A DNA stretch of 64,000 bases from positions 384,001 through 448,000 of the forward strand of contig CAJIZV010000003.1 in assembly GCA_905181935.1 (NCBI GenBank). Reading direction: 5' to 3'. Position 1 is the first letter of the stretch. Each line of letters starts with the position of its first letter. The stretch comes from an uncultured Amylibacter sp. (GTDB lineage: Bacteria; Pseudomonadota; Alphaproteobacteria; Rhodobacterales; Rhodobacteraceae). The notes beneath the pieces are model-generated. The model did not search any database and was not told the DNA's origin. It saw only the letters and a program-made list of their open reading frames with translations. A program made the position numbers and the translations under genes. Below, in pieces: positions 49,200 to 58,095 of the stretch.

Positions 49200-49529
49200 T
49201 TGAATATTCGACTTTATGTTCTTCAAAGAATTACTGCATTGATAATGGCGCCCCTTACCTTGGGGCACATTGCTGTAATGATTTATGCGGTTCAAGACGG
49301 ATTGTCGGCATCTGAAATTTTGGGACGTACACAAGGAAGTATTATTTGGTTTTTGTTTTATGGTACCTTTGTGGTTGCTGTATCAATTCACGCGGCTATT
49401 GGTGTTCGTGTGATTGTTTCTGAAACTTTTAAGTTTGTGGGATTTACACTGGATGCATTCGCTTGGTTTGTTTTGTTAGCGATGTTGTTTATGGGGGGGC
49501 GGGCCGTTTTGGCTGTCACATTGCTATGA
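49200..49529 (+). CDS. SDH-like membrane anchor (SdhD-type)
   Basis: A 109-residue three-helix membrane protein. LQRITALIMAPLTLGHIAVM resembles the SdhD opening. His residues in the first and second helices (GHIAV and SIHAAIGVRV) could ligate haem b. TTG start with AAGGA upstream. Its stop overlaps the next start (ATGA). The subtype is assigned by weak motifs only. Confidence 0.72.
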   Translation: MNIRLYVLQRITALIMAPLTLGHIAVMIYAVQDGLSASEILGRTQGSIIWFLFYGTFVVAVSIHAAIGVRVIVSETFKFVGFTLDAFAWFVLLAMLFMGGRAVLAVTLL

Positions 49530-49867
49530 TCCGGCCTCATCGTAAACATTCTTTGTGGTTAGCATATATTTTGCATCGAATATCCGGTTTTTGTTTGGCC
49601 GTTTTTTTACCTTTTCATTTTTACTTATTGGCTTTGGCTTTGACTGAACCTGACCGCCTTGACGGTTTTTTAAGCTGGACTGATACTCCGATTGTAAAAC
49701 TTGCTGAATTTGGTCTAGTTTTCCTTCTAGCAGTTCATTTTTTTGGCGGTTTACGCCTCATGGCATTAGAATTTTTCCCATGGTCAACAAGCCAAAAAAC
49801 TCTTGCTGCATTGGCTATTGCAAGTGCTTTCTTAGTTGCAACAATTTTCTTTTTACAGGTGATATAA
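49526..49867 (+). CDS. SDH-like cytochrome b membrane subunit (SdhC-type)
   Basis: A 113-residue three-helix protein with SdhC signatures: the HRISG motif in YILHRISGFCLAVFLPFHF and VHFFGGLRLMALEF in the third segment. It should bind haem b and quinone with the preceding subunit, making the complex quinone-linked. The start at 49526 lies in a 4-nt overlap; an in-frame extension upstream would be inside the previous gene. Confidence 0.78.
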   Translation: MIRPHRKHSLWLAYILHRISGFCLAVFLPFHFYLLALALTEPDRLDGFLSWTDTPIVKLAEFGLVFLLAVHFFGGLRLMALEFFPWSTSQKTLAALAIASAFLVATIFFLQVI

Positions 49868-49868
49868 T

Positions 49869-51629
49869 ATGACATTGAATATTGATATTGAACGCCAGCA
49901 AACAGATATTTTGATCCTTGGTACTGGAGGGGCTGGTATGTTTGCCGCACTACACGCACAACAAACTGCCCCAGCTGGTACTAAAATAACAATTGCGGTT
50001 AAAGGTTTGATTGGTAAATGCGGTTGTACGCGTATGGTGCAAGGTGGCTACAATGTTGCCCTTGGCGGTGGTGACACTGTTGAACGCCATTTTATGGATA
50101 CAATAAACGGTGGTAAATGGCTGCCCAACCAAGATATTGCTTGGAAGCTTTGTGAGCAGGCAGTTATTAGGGTGCGTGAATTAGAAAATGAGGTTGGTTG
50201 TTTTTTTGATCGAAATTCTGATGGTTCCTTGCACCACAAAGCTTTTGCGGGACAAACCGCGGATCGAACAGTCCACAAAGGTGATTTGACTGGAATTGAA
50301 ATTATTAACCGCCTCATGGAACAAGTCTTAAGTCGCCCAATCGAAAAACTGCAAGAGCACCGTGCAATAGGTTTGATCCCAACCAAAGATGGTTCAGCAT
50401 TGGCTGGAGTTTTGTTCATTGATATGCGTACGGGCAAATTTAGATTTGTTCGTGCTAAGACAGTAATGATGGGAACTGGTGGTGGCCCTACCATGTACAA
50501 GTATAATACACCGTCAGGTGACAAGACTATGGACGGTCTGGCAATGGCTTTACGTGCTGGATTGCCACTTCGTGACATGGAAATGGTACAATTCCATCCA
50601 ACTGGGTTGCTTGCGGGTGAACACACAAAAATGACTGGCACGGTGCTTGAAGAAGGCCTTCGTGGCGCTGGTGGTCAGTTGTTAAATGGTGCTGAAAAGC
50701 GTTTTATGTTTGATTATGATGAACTTGGTGAACGTGCTACCAGAGATGTGGTTAGCCGCGGTATTTATGAAGAGATGCGAAAAAACAATATTTCTAAAAA
50801 TGGGGGTGTTTTTATTTCTATGGCGCACCTTGGCCCTGAAACTGTACGCAAAAAATTTAGTGGTATGGTGAAGAGATGTGCTGATAGTGGTTTTGATTTG
50901 GCGAGTGGTTTAGTTGAAGTTGTACCAACAGCTCATTATTTTATGGGTGGTGTTGTTGTAGATTCAGATACGCGAACTGCAATGGAAGGTTTATACGTTG
51001 CTGGCGAAGATGCGGGTGGTGCGCATGGGTCAAATCGTTTGGGTGGCAATGGTGTCGCCAATTCAACAGTTTATGGTGGTGTTGCTGGTGATGTTATGGG
51101 ACGAGATATTTGCAAGATGATTACACTACGTGATCCTGATGAAGGTATTTTAAATGAAGAGATTAAACGGGCTCTTCGGCCGCTTTCATTAAAAGTAGGA
51201 AATGTACAAAAGCTTCGTCACCGTCTGCAGGAAGCAATGTGGGAAGACGTTGGTGTCATGCGTACAGAAATTGGTATGATGCGTGGGATGGCCCGTGTTG
51301 CTGATGTTAAGGCTGATTTGTTAGAAACTGGGGTGGCGAATGATAATTTAGCGTTTAATTTAACGTGGCATGATTGGTTGAATATGGACAGCCTGTGCGA
51401 TGTGTCTGCAGTAATAGCTAAAGCGGGCATTGCCCGAGAAAACTCACGTGGTGCACATTTCCGCGAAGATTTTCCTGAAAGTGGATCAATGATAAACTCT
51501 TATTTTACTTTAACACAAAAAAAGGGTGATAAAATATGTGTAACCCGTGAACCTGTCCAATTCACAATAGTTAAGCCTGGTGAGACAATTTTACCTGATC
51601 ACGAGCCTGCAACTTTAGTAGGAGTATAA
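49869..51629 (+). CDS. SDH/fumarate reductase-like flavoprotein without the covalent-FAD histidine
   Basis: A 586-residue homologue of SdhA/FrdA. It has an FAD fold (ILGTGGAGMFAALHA), substrate residues H243 (QFHPTG), R292, H356 (VPTAHYFMGG) and R390 (GSNRLGGN). Compared with family knowledge two changes stand out. The His that binds FAD covalently (HT before QGG) is C53 (GCTRMVQGG), and the Thr of the TEG substrate motif is E261 (LEEGLRG). Non-covalent FAD and a modified substrate pocket are inferred. It is last of the B-D-C-A set and 2 nt before the hydratase. Oxidation of a substituted succinate, or fumarate-type reduction, is possible. Confidence 0.85.
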   Translation: MTLNIDIERQQTDILILGTGGAGMFAALHAQQTAPAGTKITIAVKGLIGKCGCTRMVQGGYNVALGGGDTVERHFMDTINGGKWLPNQDIAWKLCEQAVIRVRELENEVGCFFDRNSDGSLHHKAFAGQTADRTVHKGDLTGIEIINRLMEQVLSRPIEKLQEHRAIGLIPTKDGSALAGVLFIDMRTGKFRFVRAKTVMMGTGGGPTMYKYNTPSGDKTMDGLAMALRAGLPLRDMEMVQFHPTGLLAGEHTKMTGTVLEEGLRGAGGQLLNGAEKRFMFDYDELGERATRDVVSRGIYEEMRKNNISKNGGVFISMAHLGPETVRKKFSGMVKRCADSGFDLASGLVEVVPTAHYFMGGVVVDSDTRTAMEGLYVAGEDAGGAHGSNRLGGNGVANSTVYGGVAGDVMGRDICKMITLRDPDEGILNEEIKRALRPLSLKVGNVQKLRHRLQEAMWEDVGVMRTEIGMMRGMARVADVKADLLETGVANDNLAFNLTWHDWLNMDSLCDVSAVIAKAGIARENSRGAHFREDFPESGSMINSYFTLTQKKGDKICVTREPVQFTIVKPGETILPDHEPATLVGV

Positions 51630-51631
51630 TT

Positions 51632-52594
51632 ATGATCTCAATTGACCTTATCCAACATACTGCAGAAATACTTATGGACAAAGCGGCTATCGAAATTCCC
51701 GAAGATTACTTAGACGGTTTAAAGGCTGCAGCAGAAGTTGAGGATGGAGATCTTTCATCTTTTGTATTGCAAGCAATGCTGGAAAATTATGAAGTTGCTA
51801 AGGAAGACCGTCGAGCAATGTGTGGAGATACGGGAACGCCACGCTGGTATGTTAAGATGGGTAATGACACCAAGATCGAAGGTGGCCCAATTGCACTTGA
51901 AGCTGCGTTACGTCGTGCCACGGCCAACGCGACAAACGGTGTTCCTTTGCGGCCTAATCGGGTACACCCTCTATGGCGTACAGATCATGATAATAACGTA
52001 GGTATTGGTGCTCCAGAAATTGAATATGGTTATGAGCCAGGTGGTGAATGGATTGATTTAATTACAGTTCATAAAGGGGGCTTGTTTGGGACAGATTATC
52101 GCATGTTGTTTCCATCTGATGGTATTCAAGGCATTAAACGCTTCTACCTTGATAGTTTAGTTGCTTTTGGTAAGCGTGGCCTTGCATGTCAGCCTGCTAT
52201 CATTGGAATTGGTCTTGGTGGATGTAAAGATACGTGTATGGTTCTTGGTAAACGCGCGGCATGTTTACGTACTGTTGGTGATCGCAATACTGATCCAAAA
52301 ATTGCAGAACTTGAGTTAGAACTTAAAGAACTTGGAAATTCAATCGGAATGGGTGCAATGGGGTTTGTAGGGAAATCTATGGTTATTGATACACATATTG
52401 AGGTTGGTTATTGCCATACTGGTGGTATGCAAATGTCAGTTCATGCATTCTGTTTATCATCAAGACGTGCGGTTGCACGTGTCCATGCAGATGGCCGGGT
52501 CGAATATCGCACTGACCCTAATTGGTTCACGGATTATCAACGACGGGAGACAGTAGAATGGAAAGTACCAACCGACCACGAGAGGTCCGCTTAA
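51632..52594 (+). CDS. Class I fumarase/tartrate dehydratase-like alpha subunit
   Basis: A 320-residue Fe-S hydro-lyase alpha-type protein. Candidate cluster cysteines are C64 (AMCGDTGTP), C198 or C202 (GLGGCKDTC) and C261 or C274. The two-gene form (alpha plus beta) is found in L-tartrate dehydratase and archaeal-type fumarases. It follows the flavoprotein by 2 nt, so hydration of the unsaturated product is its likely task. Fumarate, mesaconate or tartrate-like substrates cannot be separated by sequence. Its end overlaps the beta gene by 37 nt. Confidence 0.82.
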   Translation: MISIDLIQHTAEILMDKAAIEIPEDYLDGLKAAAEVEDGDLSSFVLQAMLENYEVAKEDRRAMCGDTGTPRWYVKMGNDTKIEGGPIALEAALRRATANATNGVPLRPNRVHPLWRTDHDNNVGIGAPEIEYGYEPGGEWIDLITVHKGGLFGTDYRMLFPSDGIQGIKRFYLDSLVAFGKRGLACQPAIIGIGLGGCKDTCMVLGKRAACLRTVGDRNTDPKIAELELELKELGNSIGMGAMGFVGKSMVIDTHIEVGYCHTGGMQMSVHAFCLSSRRAVARVHADGRVEYRTDPNWFTDYQRRETVEWKVPTDHERSA

Positions 52595-53238
52595 GTACGA
52601 CGCCAAGCAAAGATGATCTCTCTAATTTAAAATTGGGAGATATCGTTTATCTTGATGGCTTAATGTACACTGCGCGTGAAGGAGTTTATATCCGTGCTCT
52701 AGAAGAAAAAGCAAATATACCGATGAACTTACCAAGTCAAAGTGCAACTAATTTTCATTGCTCGCCTGCGGCACGAATTAATCCTGACGGCACGTTTGAA
52801 ATGGGTGCAGTAACTGCTACAGCTTCATTCCGATTTGCTAAATGGTTACCTGAGTGGTTAGAAAAATCTGGTGCTAAACTGGTAATTGGCAAGGGTGGAA
52901 TGCGTAGTAAAGATTATAAGGAATATTTTGTACCGAACGGCGCTATTTATCTTTCTACAGTTGGCTATGGGACGGGTGCTTTGTTGGGGCGTGGTATTGA
53001 AAGTGTTGATGCGGTCCATTGGAATGAAGAGTTGGGACTTGCTCAAGCGATGTGGGTAATCAAATGTAATAAAATGGGGCCCTTTATAGTGGCTTCAGAC
53101 AGTGAAGGTAATTGTTTGTTTGAGCGTGAAAATAAACGAATATCTGCGAATTTAGAAAAAGTTTATGAAGGTACAGTACCTGCAACATTAAAACGTTTTG
53201 GTGAAACGGATGATAAAAGTGATGAACTAATTGGTTAA
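52558..53238 (+). CDS. Class I fumarase/tartrate dehydratase-like beta subunit
   Basis: A 226-residue beta-type protein with GDIVYLDGLMYTARE at the start and VIGKGGM near residue 110. The usual pocket motif TTSGRM is replaced by TASFRF (T88-F93), which keeps the Arg but adds bulky residues. This argues for a substrate other than plain fumarate (inference). I start at 52558, with CGGGAGA upstream and 37 nt inside the alpha gene. It ends the SDH-hydratase operon, convergent with the TSUP gene. Confidence 0.8.
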   Translation: MESTNRPREVRLSTTPSKDDLSNLKLGDIVYLDGLMYTAREGVYIRALEEKANIPMNLPSQSATNFHCSPAARINPDGTFEMGAVTATASFRFAKWLPEWLEKSGAKLVIGKGGMRSKDYKEYFVPNGAIYLSTVGYGTGALLGRGIESVDAVHWNEELGLAQAMWVIKCNKMGPFIVASDSEGNCLFERENKRISANLEKVYEGTVPATLKRFGETDDKSDELIG

Positions 53239-53254
53239 GTTTTAAGTATACTTT

Positions 53255-53998
53255 TTAAAGTGCTTCTTTTGTCAGTAAGATTACACCAGACAACAACATT
53301 AATGTGACCAGCAGTCGACGAAATTGATCATCAGTGAGCCGCTTAAAGAAAAAAATACCAATTTGTGAAAATAGCATTGTTATGGGTAGCGCCATCATTA
53401 TCTGTTTAAGTATGTCCCAAGTATAGTGTCCACGGCTTGCAAGTAACAGAGCTGCCAGAGCCAAGACAACAATATTATAAGGTTGAAGGACAGCACGTAT
53501 TTCTATCTTGGTCCAACTACGCATTGCACACCACATCGTAGGCAAAGTACCTGACAAAGCGGCTGCGCCACCCAGCATGCCACCAATAAAACCCACTATT
53601 CCATCTATAATTGGTGTTGGGTAATTAATTTTAGGGATTGATTGTTTGAGAGAGAAAAACCCGCCATACAAAACCATAATACAACCAACTGTAATTTTTA
53701 AGTAGTGGGGCTCTATAATGGCTAATACTGACACACCAATAGGCATTCCAATTATGCCAGGAATTAAAAAACGGGCCATACGTTTGGGTTGTTTAAGTAT
53801 TGTTTTCCTTACAAGCCATGCGCCTTGAGGTCCACTTACAACAGACATTATTAAAGATGTTGAGACAGCAGCAATTGGTGACATAATTTGCAACCAAAAT
53901 CCAAGTGCTAAAAGAGCAGTTCCAAATCCTGCTAAACCGTTGATAAAGCCACCAGCAGCAGCACCTAGTGCAAGGTAAATAAAGTATTCATATGGCAA
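53255..53998 (-). CDS. TSUP (TauE/SafE)-family membrane permease
   Basis: A 247-residue protein with about eight membrane helices and the two halves typical of TSUP permeases (LGAAAGGFINGLAGFGTALLA and GFIGGMLGGAAALSG). Family members move sulfite, sulfoacetate or other small organic anions. It lies just downstream of the LysR gene. The start is uncertain: a TTG at 53998 follows the LysR stop by one base, and a TTG at 54040 would overlap it. It may export or import an acid linked to the cassette. Confidence 0.75.
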   Translation of the reverse strand: MPYEYFIYLALGAAAGGFINGLAGFGTALLALGFWLQIMSPIAAVSTSLIMSVVSGPQGAWLVRKTILKQPKRMARFLIPGIIGMPIGVSVLAIIEPHYLKITVGCIMVLYGGFFSLKQSIPKINYPTPIIDGIVGFIGGMLGGAAALSGTLPTMWCAMRSWTKIEIRAVLQPYNIVVLALAALLLASRGHYTWDILKQIMMALPITMLFSQIGIFFFKRLTDDQFRRLLVTLMLLSGVILLTKEAL

Positions 53999-53999
53999 G

Positions 54000-54908
54000 C
54001 TATTGGGTCTTTCTTGGTGGTGTTTTAGTAAAATGACCAATTTTAACTGCTTCTAATAAAACTTTATGAACTTCTTTTATAACCCGGGGTTTTATTGTAT
54101 TTATTGGGCTTAAAATTCCAAGCTGTCGTATAGGCGCATTTACTGAAAGTTCAATCCGCTTAAGTGGTAATGGGTTCATGTTTTGAACACATCTTTTAGG
54201 AACAATAGATACGCCTAGATTGCTTAAAACCATGCTGGAAATTGCCTCAAGGCTTTCAAGTTCCATAATGTCTGTTACTATTATATTCTGATCTTGCAGC
54301 CAGGTATCAATAAACTTTCCAACAACTGCTTCGCGTGAAAAGCGTATGAAAGGGTTATTTTTCAACAAATATACTGGATCATTCGATACTAATTCTTCTG
54401 ATGTTAAAAGTTCAAGGGGCTCAAATGCAATGTCACGCCACTGATGCATTTTGTTAATGGGATTCAGTTTAGAGATGATGGCAGCATCTAATGAGCCACG
54501 TTCCATATTGCGCAGTAAATCGTGTGAAAGCCCTGGTACAATGTGAATATGAAGGCTAGGAAAAGCATTTTTCAGTATTGAAACTGACAAAGGTACTAGA
54601 CCTGTTAAGGTTGTGGGCACTGCCCCTAAATAAAAATCTCCCATAAGCCCATCATCTTCGGTAACTGAGGGAAGAAGATTATCGTAATCTTGTATTATTT
54701 TTCGCGCTCTGAGTACAAGTGCACGCCCAACAGGTGTAAGTACTGGGGTTCGCTTTGATCTATCAAATATTGCTATATTGTATGACTCTTCTAATGCTTT
54801 CATTTGTTGACTGACGGCTGCGTGAGTTACAAATACTGCTGAGGCGGCTGCGCTGAAAGTACCATTTTCATCAACTGCGATGAGAGTTTTAAGCATTCGA
54901 ATAGACAT
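54000..54908 (-). CDS. LysR-family regulator of the dicarboxylate cassette
   Basis: A 302-residue LysR regulator with an N-terminal winged helix (VDENGTFSAAASAVFVTHAAVSQQMKAL, residues about 12-40) and an effector-binding domain. Its start is preceded by AAAGG. It is divergent from tctC across a 159-bp region containing TTACA-N5-TGTAA, a classic LysR-type dyad. Regulation of the transporter and perhaps the SDH-hydratase operon is inferred from position. Confidence 0.85.
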   Translation of the reverse strand: MSIRMLKTLIAVDENGTFSAAASAVFVTHAAVSQQMKALEESYNIAIFDRSKRTPVLTPVGRALVLRARKIIQDYDNLLPSVTEDDGLMGDFYLGAVPTTLTGLVPLSVSILKNAFPSLHIHIVPGLSHDLLRNMERGSLDAAIISKLNPINKMHQWRDIAFEPLELLTSEELVSNDPVYLLKNNPFIRFSREAVVGKFIDTWLQDQNIIVTDIMELESLEAISSMVLSNLGVSIVPKRCVQNMNPLPLKRIELSVNAPIRQLGILSPINTIKPRVIKEVHKVLLEAVKIGHFTKTPPRKTQ

Positions 54909-54935
54909 TAAAAATGCCCTTTACGTTAGTTTTTC

Positions 54936-54950
54936 TTACAAAAAATGTAA
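54936..54950. promoter_or_regulatory. LysR-type dyad between the regulator and tctC
   Basis: TTACAAAAAATGTAA has exact 5-base arms and T-N11-A form, 28 bp upstream of the LysR start. A direct repeat of GTTACT follows at 54963-54968 and 54973-54978, which may be an additional activation site. Confidence 0.5.
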
Positions 54951-55067
54951 ATTATTATGATTGTTACTAAGAGTTACTTACGAGTATAAAAGTTGTCAAG
55001 GCACAAGCATGAGTAAAGTTCTAGGCTTTTAGCCTTTACTGAAACGATTTTTAAAACGGAGGAAATT

Positions 55068-56045
55068 ATGAAATTAATTAAAAAAACAATTCTTGGCGCT
55101 TTTATACTAGGACTTTCAGCTACTGTTGCATTAGCTGAATATCCAGAACGCCCAATTAGTATGGTTATACCATATGGCGCTGGTGGAGCCACTGATATAT
55201 CCGCACGGTCTATTGCCGCACCTTTAGGTGAAGCGGTGGGTAAGCCTTTAATCATGGCAAATATAACTGGTGCAGGTGGTGCTACTGGTTCGGTTACGAT
55301 TCAAAATGCTAAGCCTGATGGTTATAAGATGTTGTTTGCTCGTGTTGGTTCGCATTCTGTTAATCCAGCAATGAAAGCTACCTTACCATATACTCTAGAT
55401 GATTTTAGATTTGTTACTGTTTATGAAATTAATCCTGTTGCCTGTGCTGTAACGCCTGCTTCTGGCATTAAATCTATGAGTGATTTGGTTGCAAAAGCTA
55501 AAGAAGGTGGATTATCTTATAGTTCATCTGGAGTTGGATCGTTATTGCAACTTGCAGCTGTTATGGTCTTGGATGAGTTTGGTGTAGAAGATCCATTAAA
55601 TACTGTAACGCATATTCCACAAAAAGGTGGTGGTGCTGCTGCGACTGCAGTTCTTAATGGTACTGTGAATTTCCTTTGCACTAACTCTTCGGCAATTGCT
55701 GGATTTGTGGCAAATGGTCAATTGGTTCCTCTACTGGTTACAACTGCGCAACCTGTAGTTGGATTTGATGCACCTACTTCAGTAGATCTTGGTAAGCCAG
55801 CACTCCAACAGCTTGTTGGATGGACAGGAATAGCTGGTCCAGACGATCTGCCTGACGATGTAGCTAAAAAATGGGGTACTTGGATGCAAGCCGCTACTTC
55901 AAATGCTAAGTTTCGTGAAATAATGGAATCACGGGGATCAGTTATTGAGTTAATGAATCCAATAGATGCCAATGCATTTATTCTCCAGCAATACACGACG
56001 TTTCGTGCTTTAGTGGATAAGCTAGGCATGCGTATTGAAGGTTGA
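55068..56045 (+). CDS. tctC: Tripartite tricarboxylate transporter, periplasmic binding protein (TctC/Bug)
   Basis: A 325-residue Bug-family solute-binding protein with a signal peptide to about residue 23 (TVALA). It then has the family segments YPERPISMVIPYGAGGATDISAR and GAGGATGSVTIQNAKPDGY. Bug proteins bind carboxylates such as citrate, tartrate, itaconate-like acids and aromatic acids. AACGGAGGAAATT gives a strong ribosome-binding site. The ligand is unknown but should be the feed substrate of the adjacent SDH-hydratase module. Confidence 0.9.
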   Translation: MKLIKKTILGAFILGLSATVALAEYPERPISMVIPYGAGGATDISARSIAAPLGEAVGKPLIMANITGAGGATGSVTIQNAKPDGYKMLFARVGSHSVNPAMKATLPYTLDDFRFVTVYEINPVACAVTPASGIKSMSDLVAKAKEGGLSYSSSGVGSLLQLAAVMVLDEFGVEDPLNTVTHIPQKGGGAAATAVLNGTVNFLCTNSSAIAGFVANGQLVPLLVTTAQPVVGFDAPTSVDLGKPALQQLVGWTGIAGPDDLPDDVAKKWGTWMQAATSNAKFREIMESRGSVIELMNPIDANAFILQQYTTFRALVDKLGMRIEG

Positions 56046-56116
56046 TCCTTTCTAAACTTGTAAAATAAAATGCGTCGGGCTTAACTAAGCTTGGCGCATT
56101 AAAAGGAGATATAAAG

Positions 56117-56608
56117 TTGAGTGATAAATTAATTCAATTGAGACTAGGGATTGGTGCAATCTGTTTAGCTGCTTTTCTACTTTTAATAGCTATTCCATTC
56201 TGGGTAACAAGTCCGAGTAATGTACCAAATATAATTTTATCACCAATTTTTTGGCCTAATACGCTCGCTATTATTACTGCTTTAACTGGTATCGGTCTTG
56301 TTTTGTCAGGGCTGAGTCTTTTCTCGGTAAAGGCACCTAAATCTTTTAATAGTGAAAAAAATACTAGAGCTTTTTTTAGATTAAGCATTCTTGGATTTAT
56401 TATGGGTATAACAATTTTAGTGATGCCTAGTTTAGGATTGGTTTGGACCATGATGCTTGTTTTTTCATCATCAGCTTTTCTGGTTGGTACAACATATACT
56501 AAAACAGCTATTATTTGTTCCATTGTTTTACCACTTATTCTTTATTTATTTTTTGCTCATGTTGCAGGTGTTGCAATTCCGCAAGGTGATTATGTGAGGC
56601 TACCATGA
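56117..56608 (+). CDS. tctB: Tripartite tricarboxylate transporter small membrane subunit TctB
   Basis: A 163-residue protein with four predicted helices, as expected for TctB, encoded between tctC and tctA. TTG start with AAAGGAG upstream. Sequence conservation in this family is weak; position makes the call. Its stop overlaps tctA by 4 nt (ATGA). Confidence 0.85.
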   Translation: MSDKLIQLRLGIGAICLAAFLLLIAIPFWVTSPSNVPNIILSPIFWPNTLAIITALTGIGLVLSGLSLFSVKAPKSFNSEKNTRAFFRLSILGFIMGITILVMPSLGLVWTMMLVFSSSAFLVGTTYTKTAIICSIVLPLILYLFFAHVAGVAIPQGDYVRLP

Positions 56609-58095
56609 GTTTTATTGATAATATAATGGCTGGATTTTCACTGGTAGCTAACCTTGAAAGTTTTTTGGCATTATTTGTTGGTATAACTATAGGAACTGTA
56701 GCTGGTGCGATACCAGGGCTGTCTGCTACCATGGCAGTAGCTTTAACATTGCCTTTCACATTTTCAATGACACCAATCACAGGAATTTTATTATTGCTTG
56801 GTGTTTATAAGGGAGGCATTTTTGGAGGATCTATTCCTGCAATACTTATCAAAACACCAGGTACTCCTGCATCCTCAGCTACTATTCTTGACGGATATCC
56901 ACTTGCAGAAAAAGGGCAGGCTGGTAAAGCCTTGGGTATGGCCCTTTGGGCATCTTGCACAGCTGATTTGATTTCTAATTTAGCATTAATTCTTTTTGCT
57001 GGGTGGTTGGCGTCTTTTGCACTTAACTTTGGGCCACCGGAATTTTTTACCTTAATTCTATTTTCATTAACCATTATTGCGGGTGTTTCAGGCGAAAGTT
57101 TGTTGCGTGGTGCATTATCGGCAATGTTTGGTCTCTTGTTGGCAACGGTTGGGTTAGATCTTATATATGGCACTCAAAGATTTACCTTTGAAAACCCAAA
57201 TATGATGGGGGGACTGAATTTTATTGCCGTTTTAATTGGCTTGTTTGCAATTCCTGAGATAATTGGAATGGTCTGGAATCCAAAGGCAGATGAAGGCAAA
57301 TCTAGAGCCCTAGGTAATAACTGGGTCACATTCCAAGAATATAGAAACTCGTTCCGTTCAATTGTTCGAGGCAGTTTTATTGGTGTTTTCTTGGGCTCTA
57401 TTCCAGGAATTGGTGCGGCACCTTCGGCATTTTTATCTTATTCTGAGGCACGAAGAAAATCAAAAAATAAAGAAAATTTTGGTAAAGGGGAATTAGAAGG
57501 TGTTGCAGCTGCTGAAGCTGGAAATAATGGTGTCGCAGGTGCTACCCTTATTCCTTTGTTGGCACTTGGGGTACCTGGTGATGTTATTACTGCAATTATT
57601 TTAGGAGCCTTTATGGTTCATGGTTTGCAACCTGGTCCAATGATGTTTCTTATTAATGCTGATATAATTTACGGACTATTTATTGGACTAATTGTAAGTT
57701 CAGTTTTCTTATTTTTTATTGGGTCCATCGCTATACGTGGGTTTAAGTATGTTGCTGATATTCCACGAAGTATATTATTTCCAAGTGTGATGGTACTATG
57801 TGTGTATGGTGTATTTGCTGTTAATAATAATTTATTTGACGTTGGTGTCATGTTTGTAATGGGCTGGATTGGATTTTTTATGATCCAATATAAGATCCCA
57901 GCTGCCCCATTTTTGATAGCATTTATTTTAGGGCCACTTTTGGAGGATAATTTTAGACAATCTATGTTGATGTCTGGTAGTTCGGCCAGTATTTTATTTC
58001 GAGGCCCTATCACTTGGTTCTTCTGGCTGCTGACTAGTATAACTGTTTTTACCATTGCGCGTGCCGGAATAAAAACACGACAAAATGATAGTTAA
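56605..58095 (+). CDS. tctA: Tripartite tricarboxylate transporter large membrane subunit TctA
   Basis: A 496-residue protein with about 11-12 helices and the TctA signatures GTVAGAIPGLSATMAVAL near residue 30, GGSIPAILIKTPGTPASSAT near 75 and the inverted-repeat partner GSIPGIGAAPSAFLSYSEAR. It is the symport channel of the TctCBA importer. The 267-bp gap after it (58096-58362) is extremely AT-rich, with no gene and no convincing terminator. Confidence 0.93.
   Translation: MSFIDNIMAGFSLVANLESFLALFVGITIGTVAGAIPGLSATMAVALTLPFTFSMTPITGILLLLGVYKGGIFGGSIPAILIKTPGTPASSATILDGYPLAEKGQAGKALGMALWASCTADLISNLALILFAGWLASFALNFGPPEFFTLILFSLTIIAGVSGESLLRGALSAMFGLLLATVGLDLIYGTQRFTFENPNMMGGLNFIAVLIGLFAIPEIIGMVWNPKADEGKSRALGNNWVTFQEYRNSFRSIVRGSFIGVFLGSIPGIGAAPSAFLSYSEARRKSKNKENFGKGELEGVAAAEAGNNGVAGATLIPLLALGVPGDVITAIILGAFMVHGLQPGPMMFLINADIIYGLFIGLIVSSVFLFFIGSIAIRGFKYVADIPRSILFPSVMVLCVYGVFAVNNNLFDVGVMFVMGWIGFFMIQYKIPAAPFLIAFILGPLLEDNFRQSMLMSGSSASILFRGPITWFFWLLTSITVFTIARAGIKTRQNDS

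Noticed and set aside
50048..50641. A 197-codon open frame antisense to the SDH-like flavoprotein
   Set aside because: It lies wholly within a well-supported gene, has no recognisable domain and no ribosome-binding site.
48465..51629. The TCA-cycle succinate dehydrogenase
   Set aside because: Gene order is B-D-C-A, the covalent-FAD His and the substrate Thr are missing, and the operon continues into a hydratase; a second canonical sdhCDAB is expected elsewhere.
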